64,000 nt of DNA from Marinobacter algicola DG893 (GCF_000170835.1 NZ_ABCP01000001.1:124001-188000), one strand, 5' to 3'; counted from the first letter of the stretch, positions 51,205 through 63,222 are shown. Translations and numbers: made by a program. Notes: generated by a model from the sequence alone, not told the origin.

Positions 51205-51975
51205 ATGCAGGTATCGATCAAGACTCCGGAAGAAATCGAGAAGATGCGTGTCGCCGGCCGCCTGGCGGCCGAAGTTCTTGAGATGATTGGCGAACACGTC
51301 AAACCGGGCGTAACAACCGAGAAGCTCGACAGTATTTGCCACGCTTATATGGTGGACGAGCAAAAGACCATTCCGGCGCCGCTGAACTACAAGGGTTTCC
51401 CGAAATCAGTATGCACCTCGGTAAATCATGTGGTCTGCCACGGCATCCCGAACGAAAAAAAGGTGTTAAAGGACGGTGACATCGTCAATATCGACGTCAC
51501 GGTGATCAAGGACGGATGGCACGGCGATACCAGCAAGATGTTCATCGTCGGCAAGCCCAAGCCCGGTAGCGAACGCCTGATCCAGATCACTCAGGAGTGT
51601 CTTTATAAAGGTATTGAACTGGTGAAGCCGGGCGCCCGGTTGGGCGACATTGGTCACGTGATCCAGCAGCATGCTGAGAAGCATCGCTATTCTGTGGTCC
51701 GCGACTACTGCGGCCATGGCATTGGAAAGGTGTTTCACGAAGACCCTCAGGTGATGCACTACGGCAAGCCCGGTACCGGCATGGAACTGCAGGAAGGCAT
51801 GACCTTTACCATCGAACCGATGATTAACCAGGGTAAATACCACACCAAGCTGCTGCCGGATGGCTGGACCGTGGTTACCAAGGATCACAAGCTCTCCGCG
51901 CAATGGGAGCACACTATTCTGGTAACGTCGGACGGCCACGAAGTACTGACCAAGCGCACGGAAGAGTCATTCTAG
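51205..51975 (+). CDS. map: Methionine aminopeptidase, type I
   Basis: A 256-residue enzyme removing the initiator methionine. Metal ligands are visible in DIVNIDVTVIKDGWHGDTSKMF, GHGIGKVFHEDP, FTIEPMIN and WEHTILVT. It diverges from rpsB and runs directly into glnD: the map stop TAG is followed at once by the glnD GTG. Confidence 0.97.
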   Translation: MQVSIKTPEEIEKMRVAGRLAAEVLEMIGEHVKPGVTTEKLDSICHAYMVDEQKTIPAPLNYKGFPKSVCTSVNHVVCHGIPNEKKVLKDGDIVNIDVTVIKDGWHGDTSKMFIVGKPKPGSERLIQITQECLYKGIELVKPGARLGDIGHVIQQHAEKHRYSVVRDYCGHGIGKVFHEDPQVMHYGKPGTGMELQEGMTFTIEPMINQGKYHTKLLPDGWTVVTKDHKLSAQWEHTILVTSDGHEVLTKRTEESF

Positions 51976-54621
51976 GTGGACCTCAGCGAACTGGAATCCA
52001 GGATAAGCAACGACATCTCACCTGTTGTAGCGGCCCGGGAGCTGTTAAAGGAACGCTACAACGCAGATGCAGAAGCGTTCCGGCAGGGAGCTGATGTTCG
52101 CGCACTGGTCCATTCCCGGTCAGGAACCCTGGATACCGTTCTTGCCCTGATCTGGAACCGCTACGCCTTTGCCGCCTCTGCCGATGTCTCTCTCGTGGCA
52201 GTTGGCGGCTATGGCCGGGGAGAACTCCACCCACATTCCGATATCGACCTGTTGATCCTCACCCGGAATGGTATAGAAGAAAACTGGCAGGAAGACCTTG
52301 GTGCCTTCATAACACTGCTGTGGGACCTGAAACTGGATATCGGCCATAGCGTCCGCAGCATTCAGGAAAGCATGGACGCCGCCAGGGAAGATGTCACGAT
52401 CCTCACCAACCTTCTGGAAACCCGCACCATCGCCGGCCCGGACGACTTACGGGACGAGCTCAGTCATCAGGTTTATTCAGACGCCATCAGCTCTGACCGC
52501 GATTACTTCATCGCCAAACGGGAAGAGCAGAAGCAGCGCCACGCGAAATACGGTGACACGGAGTACAACCTTGAACCCAATGTAAAAGGCTCCCCAGGCG
52601 CACTCCGGGATATACAGACCATCGGCTGGATTACCAAACGACACTTCGGCCTTCAGAACATCGCGGATCTGACACGCTTTAGTATCCTGACCGAAGAGGA
52701 GCACCAGATACTGCTGCAGGGCGAAACCTTCTTGTGGCGACTTCGCCTTGGCCTCCAACTGATTGCCGACCGCAACGAGAATCGCCTTCTGTTCGATCAT
52801 CAACGGGCACTCGCTCAGATGCTGGGTTACAAGGATGAGGGCAAGCGGCTGGGCGTTGAATTGATGATGCAGTCGTACTACCGCACCGTCCTGGCCCTGG
52901 CGGAGCTGACCGACGTTATTCTTCAGTACTACGACGAGGCCATCCTGGGCGCCGGAAGTGACGACGACATACTGCCCCTGAACAAGCGCTTCCAGATTCG
53001 CAACTACTACATCGAAGCCGTCAACAACCAGGTCTTCGCCTACGCGCCCTATGCCATCATGGAAATATTCGTCCTGATGGCGCAGCATCCGGAGATCAAG
53101 GGCATCCGCGCAACCACCATCCGCTCTCTGCGGGCGCACCGACACCTGATTGACGACGCTTTCCGCTCGGACCTGGCCGTTACCTCCCTGTTCATGGAGC
53201 TGCTGCGGACGCCGCACGCCCTCGACCAGACCCTGTCGGCCATGAAGAAATACAACGTGTTGGGCCGCTACCTCCCCGAATTTGGCCAGATCATCGGCCA
53301 GATGCAGCACGACCTGTTCCATATCTACACTGTAGACGCCCACACCATGCGGGTGATTCGTAATATGGTGCGACTGGACAGCGCCGAAGCCCGCAACGAA
53401 TACCCGCTGGCGTCGCGTCTGATTCACCGGTTACCGAAGCTGGAAACACTGTATATTGCCGGCCTCTATCACGATGTAGCCAAAGGCCGGGGCGGCGACC
53501 ACTCGGAGTTGGGCGCAATTGATGTTGAGAGCTTCTGCGAACGCCATCACCTCAGTGAGCGGGACACCCAGTTGGCTTCCTGGCTGGTGGAAAATCATCT
53601 GCTGATGTCGATGACCGCCCAGCGCAAGGACATTTCCGACCCTGACATCATCCATGGATTCGCGCGCGCCGTGCCCAGCCAGGTGCACCTGGACTACCTC
53701 TACGTCCTGACGGTGTGCGATATCAGCGCCACCAATCCCAAGCTGTGGAACACCTGGCGCGCCTCACTGTTGCGCCAGCTCTACATCGAGACCAAACGGG
53801 CACTCAGGCGTGGCTCGGAAACACCGGTAGACCGTCAGGAATGGGTGCGCGCCACCCAGTCTGAGGCACGGGAAATTCTCCATGCCCAGAACATGACGGA
53901 CGAACAGATCGACAACATCTGGGAAACCCTGGACGAAGACTACTTCCTGCAGGATTCCACGGTGGACATTGCCTGGCAGACCGCCGCCATCATCCGCCAT
54001 GGCGATGACCCCGACCCGCTGGTGCTGATTCGTGACACCCGTGGCGGGCCGACCGACGGCTACTCCCAGATCATCATCTACATGAGTGATCGTATTGACC
54101 TGTTCGCGGCTACCACGGCGGTGCTGGAACAACTTAACCTCAACATCGTCGATGCCCGCATCAGCTCAAGCGAAGGCCCCTTCTCCATCAGCTCCTACAT
54201 TGTTCTGGACGAGAAAGGCAAACCCCTGGGCATTGACCCGGCCCGCAAGGATCGGGTTCGCATGCGCCTGATCGAAGAGCTGGACGACCCGGAAGATTAC
54301 CCTGACATCATCCACCGCCGCACTCCCAGACAGCTGAAGCACTTTGCCTTCCCCACGGAAGTGACCTTCTCCAACGACACCATTAACCAGCGCACGGTGA
54401 TGGAAGTGATCACACCGGACCGGCCGGGGTTACTGGCCCGCGTAGGACAGGTATTGCTGGAGCATCGCGTGCGGCTGACCAACGCCAAGATCGCGACGTT
54501 GGGTGAACGGGTGGAAGACGTATTCTTTGTAACCGACGAGCATGGCGAGCAGATCAGCGACCCCGCAGTCTGCCAGGCCCTGCAGCAGGATCTTTGCCAA
54601 ATGCTGGATGACACCCAATGA
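51976..54621 (+). CDS. glnD: Bifunctional uridylyltransferase/uridylyl-removing enzyme GlnD
   Basis: An 881-residue nitrogen-status sensor that uridylylates and de-uridylylates PII proteins in response to glutamine. The nucleotidyltransferase site is GGYGRGELHPHSDIDLL. The HD domain is in LYHDVAKGRGGDHSELG. Two ACT domains form the C terminus (YMSDRIDLFAATTAVLEQLN and [20 protein letters not shown]). GTG start directly after map. It overlaps dapC by four bases. Confidence 0.97.
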   Translation: MDLSELESRISNDISPVVAARELLKERYNADAEAFRQGADVRALVHSRSGTLDTVLALIWNRYAFAASADVSLVAVGGYGRGELHPHSDIDLLILTRNGIEENWQEDLGAFITLLWDLKLDIGHSVRSIQESMDAAREDVTILTNLLETRTIAGPDDLRDELSHQVYSDAISSDRDYFIAKREEQKQRHAKYGDTEYNLEPNVKGSPGALRDIQTIGWITKRHFGLQNIADLTRFSILTEEEHQILLQGETFLWRLRLGLQLIADRNENRLLFDHQRALAQMLGYKDEGKRLGVELMMQSYYRTVLALAELTDVILQYYDEAILGAGSDDDILPLNKRFQIRNYYIEAVNNQVFAYAPYAIMEIFVLMAQHPEIKGIRATTIRSLRAHRHLIDDAFRSDLAVTSLFMELLRTPHALDQTLSAMKKYNVLGRYLPEFGQIIGQMQHDLFHIYTVDAHTMRVIRNMVRLDSAEARNEYPLASRLIHRLPKLETLYIAGLYHDVAKGRGGDHSELGAIDVESFCERHHLSERDTQLASWLVENHLLMSMTAQRKDISDPDIIHGFARAVPSQVHLDYLYVLTVCDISATNPKLWNTWRASLLRQLYIETKRALRRGSETPVDRQEWVRATQSEAREILHAQNMTDEQIDNIWETLDEDYFLQDSTVDIAWQTAAIIRHGDDPDPLVLIRDTRGGPTDGYSQIIIYMSDRIDLFAATTAVLEQLNLNIVDARISSSEGPFSISSYIVLDEKGKPLGIDPARKDRVRMRLIEELDDPEDYPDIIHRRTPRQLKHFAFPTEVTFSNDTINQRTVMEVITPDRPGLLARVGQVLLEHRVRLTNAKIATLGERVEDVFFVTDEHGEQISDPAVCQALQQDLCQMLDDTQ

Positions 54622-55820
54622 ACCCCGACCTGGACAGGCTACACCCCTACCCGTTCGAGAAACTGACCAAACTTAAGTCCGGCATCAGCGTTCCCAAAGA
54701 CCTGACGTCGATTTCCCTGGGCATCGGTGAGCCCAAGCATCCGTCGCCGGAATTCGTCAAACAGGTAATCGCGGATAATCTGGACAAACTCGCCAACTAT
54801 CCTACAACGAAAGGTACCGACGAACTGCGCCAGACCATCGCGCACTGGGCCATCCGCCGCTTTGAATTGGCCCCCGGATCACTGACGCCTGAGCACCATA
54901 TTGTTCCGGTGAACGGCACTCGGGAAGGCATTTTCTCGCTGGTGCAATCGGTGGTGGAATCCTGCCCGAGCGCCACCGTGGTCAGCCCCAACCCGTTTTA
55001 CCAGGTCTACGAAGGCGCCGCTTTCCTTGCCGGCGCAACACCCCATTACCTTGCCTGCGACGCAGACAGCGATTTCATACCGGACTTTGACAAGGTTTCA
55101 GAATCCGTATGGAAAGACTGCCAGGTGCTGTTCTTGTGCTCACCGGGCAACCCCAGCGGTTCGGTGATACCCCGGGAGACATTGGTGCGGGTCATCGAAC
55201 TGGCGGACCAGCATAATTTCATCATCGCGTCCGATGAATGCTATTCCGAGCTCTACCCCGACGAAGGCCAGCCGCCGGAAGGATTATTGCAAACCTGTGC
55301 TGCTATTGGCCGCAACGATTTTGCCCGCTGCATCGTGTTCCACAGCCTGTCGAAGCGGAGCAACCTGCCGGGCCTGCGGTCCGGTTTCGTGGCTGGCGAT
55401 GCCGATATCCTCAAAGGCTATCTCAAATACCGCACCTACCATGGCTGCGCCATGCCCATACACAACCAGCTGGCGAGCATTGCCGCCTGGAACGATGAAG
55501 ACCACGTACGGGAGAACCGGGCGGCCTACCGTGCCAAGTTTGAGGCAGTGATACCCATCCTGCGGGAAGTGATGAACGTGGACTTTCCTCATGCCGGGTT
55601 CTACCTCTGGCCGGAAACCCCCATGGATGACGAGACGTTCGCACGGGAACTTTCAGCCCAGCAGAATGTGCACGTACTCCCCGGTCGCTACCTCTCCCGC
55701 ACCGTCAATGGCCACAATCCTGGCGAAAACCGGGTAAGGATGGCCCTGGTGGCGCCGGTTGAAGAATGCGTGGAAGCGGCAAAACGCATTGTGACTTTTG
55801 TAAAGGCAAACAGGACATGA
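54618..55820 (+). CDS. dapC: Succinyldiaminopimelate transaminase
   Basis: A 400-residue fold-type I PLP aminotransferase of lysine/diaminopimelate synthesis. The active-site lysine is in HSLSKRSNLPGLRSG, with FLCSPGNPSGSVIP and IIASDECYSELY upstream. The family call is supported by its position with dapD and dapE, as in Pseudomonas. Overlaps glnD and yffB by four bases each. Confidence 0.94.
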   Translation: MNPDLDRLHPYPFEKLTKLKSGISVPKDLTSISLGIGEPKHPSPEFVKQVIADNLDKLANYPTTKGTDELRQTIAHWAIRRFELAPGSLTPEHHIVPVNGTREGIFSLVQSVVESCPSATVVSPNPFYQVYEGAAFLAGATPHYLACDADSDFIPDFDKVSESVWKDCQVLFLCSPGNPSGSVIPRETLVRVIELADQHNFIIASDECYSELYPDEGQPPEGLLQTCAAIGRNDFARCIVFHSLSKRSNLPGLRSGFVAGDADILKGYLKYRTYHGCAMPIHNQLASIAAWNDEDHVRENRAAYRAKFEAVIPILREVMNVDFPHAGFYLWPETPMDDETFARELSAQQNVHVLPGRYLSRTVNGHNPGENRVRMALVAPVEECVEAAKRIVTFVKANRT

Positions 55821-56161
55821 AACTTTACGGCATCCGAAATTGCGACACCGTCAAGAAAGCCCGAAAATGGCTGGACGAGGCCGGTATCAACTACGAATTC
55901 CACGACTTCAAGAAGGATGGACTGGATAGCGGCCGTCTGAGTCAGTGGGAGCAGGCAGCCGGCTGGGACGTGTTGCTGAACCGTCGCGGCACCACCTGGC
56001 GCAAACTTCCGGACGAGGTTCGTGATAATATTAGCGCCCAATCCGCCCACGACCTGATGCTCGACAATCCGTCCATCATCAAGCGGCCCGTGGTTGAGCA
56101 CGGCGACACGGTCAGCGTCGGCTTTAATGCCGATGAGTGGGCCGAACGATTCAAACACTGA
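55817..56161 (+). CDS. yffB: ArsC/Spx-family protein YffB
   Basis: A 114-residue thioredoxin-fold protein of the arsenate reductase-like group. A single N-terminal cysteine is at C9 in YGIRNCDTVKKARKWLDEAG, and the conserved segment IIKRPVVEHGDT is near the end. E. coli YffB binds glutathione; a true arsenate reductase activity is unlikely. It sits inside the dap cluster, overlapping dapC, a widespread arrangement. Confidence 0.92.
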   Translation: MKLYGIRNCDTVKKARKWLDEAGINYEFHDFKKDGLDSGRLSQWEQAAGWDVLLNRRGTTWRKLPDEVRDNISAQSAHDLMLDNPSIIKRPVVEHGDTVSVGFNADEWAERFKH

Positions 56162-56178
56162 GAACCAGGAGCACATCA

Positions 56179-58342
<2,164 letters not shown>

Positions 58343-58561
58343 TCAGTAGTGGGGAGGAGGCGTTTCGTCCTCCTCCTTTCTGATATTCGATGACGACACT
58401 TCCTTGAGCTGAGTGTTCAGCTGCTTCTTCGCCTCCCAGAGTTCCCGGATATCCAGCTCCTGACGAGCCACCTGCTCACTCAGTGTATGAATGATGTCAT
58501 CCTGAAATGCCAGACGGGTTTCCAGTTCGTCCAGCCTGGCTTGCAGATCTTTGTCGCTCAT
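58343..58561 (-). CDS. slyX: SlyX-family protein
   Basis: A 72-residue coiled-coil protein: MSDKDLQARLDELETRLAFQ, then the heptad-rich HTLSEQVARQELDIRELW, and the characteristic end ETPPPHY. Function is unknown in the family. ATG 58559-58561 is chosen; the open frame extends 23 codons upstream. It converges on dapE. Confidence 0.93.
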   Translation of the reverse strand: MSDKDLQARLDELETRLAFQDDIIHTLSEQVARQELDIRELWEAKKQLNTQLKEVSSSNIRKEEDETPPPHY

Positions 58562-58806
58562 AAAGTTTTTGGTTCTCCGGGAAGGATTCCCATCAAGGTA
58601 TTGTGTGATCAATTTGGTGTCGGCGGACACGCCGCTTGGTCAGCGCTCCCCGTTATCTGGTATCATCCCGCTTTTGCCCGCGCGGGAACCTGAAAGACCC
58701 GTTTATGTCTTGCAGGTTCCCAGCGGTTTTCACCGCCGGAGACCCGATTTTACCCGATATCCGGCTCTTTATCGTTAGCGTTAGATGAATGGAGAAACTT
58801 CAGTCC

Positions 58807-59388
58807 ATGCAAAACCCAGCAAAAGCGATCGTTCTTGCTCTCCTGGTCGCGATTCCGTCACCTTTTATCCTCGGCTTTCTGTTGGTGACTTTCACCCCGG
58901 AACTCTTCCAGATTCTGTCTCAGGCCGGCACTAGCGAGGAAGCAACCAGTACCACGTTTGTATTGGGCAGCGCCCAGGGCATCGCAGCCTATGTTATTGC
59001 GGTTGTCCTTTTCGGCCTGGCAGGCTTCGTGACCGTCGCTCTGGCAGCCAAGAAACCCTCAGCCGTGAAACCGCAAGCGCCTCGCGCCAGCACGGCACCT
59101 CGTCAGCCGGCCCCGCGCAAGCAGCAATCCCAACCGGATTACGAGGACGACGATGACTACGACGACAGCACTCCTGAAGGCAACGAAGAGGGCACCGTCA
59201 AGTGGTTCAACGTCAAGAAAGGCTTCGGGTTTATCGTTCGCGATAGTGGCGATGAAGTCTTTGTACACTTCCGCGCCATTCGTGGTCGTGGCCGCCGGGT
59301 ACTGCGTCAGGGCCAACTGGTCCGGTTCAGTGTCGTCGAAGCGGACAAGGGCCTACAGGCGGACAACGTGTCCATCCTGAGCGACTGA
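58807..59388 (+). CDS. Membrane-anchored cold-shock domain protein
   Basis: A 193-residue protein (199 from an upstream ATG at 58789). Two hydrophobic helices ([21 protein letters not shown] and [22 protein letters not shown]) are followed by a Pro/Ala/Gln linker, an acidic stretch ([17 protein letters not shown]), and a complete cold-shock domain with both RNA-binding motifs, KGFGFIV and EVFVHF. The cold-shock domain ends the protein and would face the cytoplasm, tethering an RNA chaperone to the membrane. GGAG lies 12 bases before ATG 58807, so the start is uncertain. A strong terminator follows. Confidence 0.88.
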   Translation: MQNPAKAIVLALLVAIPSPFILGFLLVTFTPELFQILSQAGTSEEATSTTFVLGSAQGIAAYVIAVVLFGLAGFVTVALAAKKPSAVKPQAPRASTAPRQPAPRKQQSQPDYEDDDDYDDSTPEGNEEGTVKWFNVKKGFGFIVRDSGDEVFVHFRAIRGRGRRVLRQGQLVRFSVVEADKGLQADNVSILSD

Positions 59389-59405
59389 CCGCAAGAACGT
59401 GTATC

Positions 59406-59445
59406 ACAAAAAAGGGGGCAGCCGATCGGCTGCCCCCTTTTTTGT
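59406..59445. terminator. Perfect 40-base palindromic terminator
   Basis: Every base pairs across the centre of GCCGATCGGC: arms start ACAAAAAAGGGGG and end CCCCCTTTTTTGT. T-runs on both strands make it fully bidirectional, serving the cold-shock gene and the convergent gene at 59460. Confidence 0.95.
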
Positions 59446-59459
59446 TGCCGTGAAGAGAC

Positions 59460-59876
59460 TCAGTTCCAGACCGCCAGTTGCTCTCCACGCTGGTCCAGCC
59501 GCCACCATTTCTCGTCTTCCACGGGTTCGCCTTCTTTCCAGTCACCGGGGCTGCAGCGAATCTCGGTATCCATGGCGCGCCAGGCACTCCGGGCGCAATC
59601 GAGGTCGGACACCCAGGGCAGATCCTCACCCTCAAGAATCAGAGAGGTATAGCGCTTGCCGCCTGCACCGGGGTACAGATTAATACGGACGTTATGCGCC
59701 CGATAGTAAGCTACCCCTTTCTCGGCCTTATCACCCAGCGCGTCATCCCTGAGCTCAACGTCGTCCAGATGACTGGCAAGCCAGCTCGATACCGCTGACG
59801 ACTCCAGGTCACGAATGTAGATTTCGAGATCCCGCACCTTCTGTTTCTCCTGCCGGTTGATCACAATGGACCACAT
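59460..59876 (-). CDS. Hypothetical protein paired with the Clp-N/AAA-like gene
   Basis: A 138-residue soluble protein (from ATG 59874-59876), overlapping the end of the upstream gene by 68 bases. It starts MWSIVINRQEKQKVRDLEIYI; the middle has RAHNVRINLYPGAGGKRYTS and the C-terminal part is Trp-rich (WVSDLDCARSAWRAM, EKWWRLDQRGEQLAVW). I do not recognise a family. The long overlap suggests coupled translation with the ATPase-like protein. An earlier in-frame ATG at 59933 is possible. Confidence 0.65.
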   Translation of the reverse strand: MWSIVINRQEKQKVRDLEIYIRDLESSAVSSWLASHLDDVELRDDALGDKAEKGVAYYRAHNVRINLYPGAGGKRYTSLILEGEDLPWVSDLDCARSAWRAMDTEIRCSPGDWKEGEPVEDEKWWRLDQRGEQLAVWN

Positions 59877-61215
59877 AGTGAACCGGCCCGGGGCGGGCTG
59901 CAACCCAGCGTTCGAGTTCATGGCGGAGGTCATCCATTTTCAGGGTCCTGAGCGTGCCCTCTGCTTTTCGCTCATGCCACGCCACCTCCGCCGCCGCACG
60001 CTCGACGGCCAAGCTTTCAAGGGATCGCTCCAGCGCTTCTGTCGGTTGCTGCCTGGCCATTGCCACCAGTGACTGCCGCCGCACGGTATCCGTTCTACCA
60101 GCCAGCGCCACACTCTCAATAGGGCCGCGTTCGGCGAACAGGTTCAACCGCGCGGCTGCACGCTCCACCCATTGGATCATGCCACCTGGTGAGCCGACCA
60201 ACCGGCTACGACTCGAGGCGGCATAGCGGATAAGCGCTGGGGACAACTCTATGTTCCAGCGCTTTTCAATTGCTGACTGATGAGCCGTCAGAATGGCAAC
60301 CTTCTGGCTGGAACTCGTGCCGGGCATGTCAAAAATATCGAAATCCCGCCCCAGACATCGCTCCAATTGCCCAACGGCAGCGTCTGCCTCCGGTGAATCT
60401 GGCCCCAGCATCACCACGGGGCCCGGATACCCGGTTACCAGGTTGCGTGCCACACTGAACTCGGGCGCCATCATCGCGGCCAGATCCACCGGAGAAACGT
60501 TATCCAGAACCAGCGCGGGATAATCCTTACGGTCGATGCCTTTGGCCGGGATGGCGGGGTTTTCGCTGGCCATGACTTCCGTCTCATTGCGAAGGTCCAA
60601 CCTTATAAAGCCACAATACAGAAACGGCAATAGAGCCTGTAGCCAACTGGTTTTACCGGTGCCTCTCGCCCCTCTCACCCACACCAGTGCTCCTGGAACC
60701 GAAGCCAGCGTAATCGATACATCTTCCGCCAATTCCAGCCATTCCAGATCGGTAATCACAACGGGCGCATCGCCTTCGTCGGAGGTTTCAGCGACGTGCT
60801 GCTGGTCGTCCGCAGCAGGCCAGCGATCAACCAATTCCAACACCGCCACATAGGCTTTCTCCTGCAGGCGTTCGGCGTTGCGAGTCAGCACCGACAACAA
60901 TATGGGCCAGTCCAGCCAGGGGGCATTGCTCAATTCACGGGCAGACGAAAACCAGTACATGAGCTGTGAGGACAACTGGCCCTCTCCGCCCACTTCGGTC
61001 ACGATGGGCTGCTCGCACTGGATAGTGCGTGTCAGTTCGTCAATATCCACACCGCGGCTGCGCAGGAATCCGCAGATGGCAGGCTCACCATCCAGCAGCG
61101 CCAACAGGAAATCCTCAACGGTGATGGCATAACCGCCTCGCTGGGCGACGCTATCACGTGCCCGTTGCAGTGCGGTTTGACAGAGGGGGCTCAGGCATCC
61201 TTGCCAGTCTTCCAT
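59809..61215 (-). CDS. Clp-N plus single AAA-like ATPase with altered Walker B
   Basis: A 468-residue protein. The first about 140 residues resemble the Clp N-terminal double repeat of ClpA/ClpB/ClpV (ALQRARDSVAQRGGYAITVEDFLLALLDGE). A P-loop follows, GARGTGKTSWLQ at about residue 185. The Walker B-like strand is ALVLDNVS, with Asn in place of the catalytic Glu. There is no second AAA module, no tyrosine-type ClpP loop and no M-domain, so it is about half the length of ClpB. A good ribosome-binding site (AAGGAG) precedes the ATG. It may be a regulatory or scaffold relative of the ClpB/ClpV group. No type VI secretion genes are visible nearby. Confidence 0.7.
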   Translation of the reverse strand: MEDWQGCLSPLCQTALQRARDSVAQRGGYAITVEDFLLALLDGEPAICGFLRSRGVDIDELTRTIQCEQPIVTEVGGEGQLSSQLMYWFSSARELSNAPWLDWPILLSVLTRNAERLQEKAYVAVLELVDRWPAADDQQHVAETSDEGDAPVVITDLEWLELAEDVSITLASVPGALVWVRGARGTGKTSWLQALLPFLYCGFIRLDLRNETEVMASENPAIPAKGIDRKDYPALVLDNVSPVDLAAMMAPEFSVARNLVTGYPGPVVMLGPDSPEADAAVGQLERCLGRDFDIFDMPGTSSSQKVAILTAHQSAIEKRWNIELSPALIRYAASSRSRLVGSPGGMIQWVERAAARLNLFAERGPIESVALAGRTDTVRRQSLVAMARQQPTEALERSLESLAVERAAAEVAWHERKAEGTLRTLKMDDLRHELERWVAARPGPVHYVVHCDQPAGETEGAGSRNLHS

Positions 61216-61269
61216 TCACTTCTCCTTGTGTTGTCAGGCATCGTCCTGATGCCATTTCATGTATATCGA

Positions 61270-62676
61270 TTAAACTCGGTTATACGTGTCCTCGAAACGT
61301 ACAATGTCGTCTTCACCCAGGTAGCTACCTGTCTGCACTTCAATCAGTTCCAGGGGAATAACGCCAGGGTTGGTCAGTCGATGGGTCACACCCAACGGAA
61401 TATAGGTGGATTGGTCCTCGGTCAGCAATAACACATCGTCACCGCGGTTGACCGTGGCCGTTCCCTTCACCACCACCCAGTGTTCGGCACGATGATGATG
61501 TTTCTGCAGCGACAGGGACGCACCCGGTTTCACCGTGATGCGCTTGACCTGGAAACGCTCCCCCATCGCAATACCCTCATAGGTACCCCAGGGGCGATGA
61601 ACTTTCTTGTGAAACCGATGCTCGTGACGGCCCTGAGCCTTGACCTGGGCAACCAGCTTTTTCACATCCTGAACCCGATCACGATCGGCCACCAATACCA
61701 CATCATCCGTTTCAACGATGACGTGATCCGTGATGCCCAAAGCCGCAATCAGACGGCCCTCTGAGTGAATGTAGGAACCGGAGACGTCCTCGGTAATCAC
61801 ATCCCCCCGGCACACGTTGTTGTTCTCGTCGTGGGGCTGGATATCCCAAAGGGCGGACCAGGAGCCCACATCCGACCAACCGGCATCCAGAGGCACCACC
61901 ACCGCATCGTGGGTCTTTTCCATCACCGCGTAGTCGATGGAATCGTCCGGGCAAGCTCTGAAGCTCTCGGCCCCCACGCGGGTGAAATCCATGTCAGCGT
62001 TGCGTTCCTTCCAGGCAGCCCGGCAGGCTTTCATCATCTCAGGCTGCTGGCTTTCCAGTTCTTGCAGGTAACGATCAGCACGAAACAGGAACATGCCGCT
62101 GTTCCAGAAATAATCACCCTCTTTCAGGTACTGGCGGGCGGTGTCTTCGTTCGGTTTTTCCACAAAGGCCGCTACATCATTGTACCCTTCGTGGGCCGCA
62201 CCGGCCTTGATGTAGCCGTAGCCTGTATGAGGTGCGCTGGGCACAATACCAAAGGTAACCAGTTTGCCTGAACGGGCAGCTTCAGCGCCCTGACTCACCG
62301 CCTGACGGAACACATCCTGATTCTTCAATACGTGGTCCGAAGGCATCACCAGCAGCAGCTCTTCCGGGTTTTCTTCCGCAGCCGCGAGGGCCGCGATTGC
62401 AATGGCCGGGGCCGTATTGCGACCCACCGGCTCGAGGATGATCCCGGCGGTACGCTCCGGTGCCTGGGCCTGCATATGGGCCGCTACCACAAACCGGTGC
62501 TCTTCATTGGTGATGGCCAACACCCGGGCGTTGTCATCCAGTGCCAGGCCACGATCAATCGTTTCCGCCAGCAGGGAAGCGTCAGACACCACCGGTAGAA
62601 ACTGCTTGGGATAGGCTTCACGGGACAACGGCCAGAGACGGGTGCCGGAACCACCAGAAAGAATCACTGCAAGCAT
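61270..62676 (-). CDS. Mannose-1-phosphate guanylyltransferase / mannose-6-phosphate isomerase
   Basis: A 468-residue bifunctional enzyme of GDP-mannose synthesis (ManC/AlgA/CpsB class). The N-terminal nucleotidyltransferase has LSGGSGTRLWPLSREAYPKQF and VEKPNEDTARQYL. The C-terminal cupin isomerase has RPWGTYEGIAMGERFQVKRI, LSLQKHHHRAEHWVVVKGTA and PLGVTHRLTNPG. ATG 62674-62676 begins the conserved part. The product feeds exopolysaccharide or lipopolysaccharide synthesis; no other such genes are in view. Confidence 0.94.
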   Translation of the reverse strand: MLAVILSGGSGTRLWPLSREAYPKQFLPVVSDASLLAETIDRGLALDDNARVLAITNEEHRFVVAAHMQAQAPERTAGIILEPVGRNTAPAIAIAALAAAEENPEELLLVMPSDHVLKNQDVFRQAVSQGAEAARSGKLVTFGIVPSAPHTGYGYIKAGAAHEGYNDVAAFVEKPNEDTARQYLKEGDYFWNSGMFLFRADRYLQELESQQPEMMKACRAAWKERNADMDFTRVGAESFRACPDDSIDYAVMEKTHDAVVVPLDAGWSDVGSWSALWDIQPHDENNNVCRGDVITEDVSGSYIHSEGRLIAALGITDHVIVETDDVVLVADRDRVQDVKKLVAQVKAQGRHEHRFHKKVHRPWGTYEGIAMGERFQVKRITVKPGASLSLQKHHHRAEHWVVVKGTATVNRGDDVLLLTEDQSTYIPLGVTHRLTNPGVIPLELIEVQTGSYLGEDDIVRFEDTYNRV

Positions 62677-62781
62677 GGGTCGTCCTTGTCTTGAATTTTC
62701 GCGAATTTTACCCCAAAAACCGTCAATCTGTCCTGCCGGTGGCAATTAAACCGGTTCCGACGTGCAAATCTTCGCACTTTC

Positions 62782-63222
62782 TTACCAGGTGCCGGTATTT
62801 TCCATACTGGCCCAGGGTTCCTTCGCTGGCAGTGACTCCCCCTTCTGGAGCAGTTCAATGGAAATGCCGTCTGGAGACCGGATAAACGCCATATGGCCGT
62901 CGCGCGGGGGACGGTTGATGGTAATGCCGTTGGCCTGAAGGAGACTACACAATGCATAGATGTCGTCCACCCGGTACGCCAGATGCCCGAAATTGCGACC
63001 ACCAGTGTATTCTTCCGGGTCCCAGTTATAGGTGAGCTCTATCATCGGGGCCCGGTCTTCCCTGGCTCGCACCTCATCCTCTGCAGCCGCAAGGAAAACC
63101 AGCGTGAAGCGCCCCTTTTCGCTGCTTTTTCGGTTGATTTCCACCATACCGAGCAGTTCGCAGAAAAAGTACAGGGTTTCTTCCAGGTTGCTGACCCGGA
63201 TCATTGTGTGAAGGTACTGCAT
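62782..63222 (-). CDS. gloA: Lactoylglutathione lyase (glyoxalase I)
   Basis: A 146-residue metal enzyme that converts the methylglyoxal-glutathione hemithioacetal to lactoylglutathione. The start [23 protein letters not shown], the middle [28 protein letters not shown] and the end [15 protein letters not shown] contain the four metal ligands (His, Glu, His, Glu). ATG 63220-63222 is chosen; the upstream frame lacks similarity. Divergent from the DUF1853 gene. Confidence 0.95.
   Translation of the reverse strand: MQYLHTMIRVSNLEETLYFFCELLGMVEINRKSSEKGRFTLVFLAAAEDEVRAREDRAPMIELTYNWDPEEYTGGRNFGHLAYRVDDIYALCSLLQANGITINRPPRDGHMAFIRSPDGISIELLQKGESLPAKEPWASMENTGTW

Noticed and set aside
55817..56161. 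Arsenate reductase of the metal island
   Set aside because: It is the YffB subgroup embedded in the dap cluster, far from the island, and lacks features of true ArsC beyond the shared fold.
59809..61215. Type VI secretion ClpV
   Set aside because: Half the length, only one AAA-like module, altered Walker B, and no type VI genes nearby.
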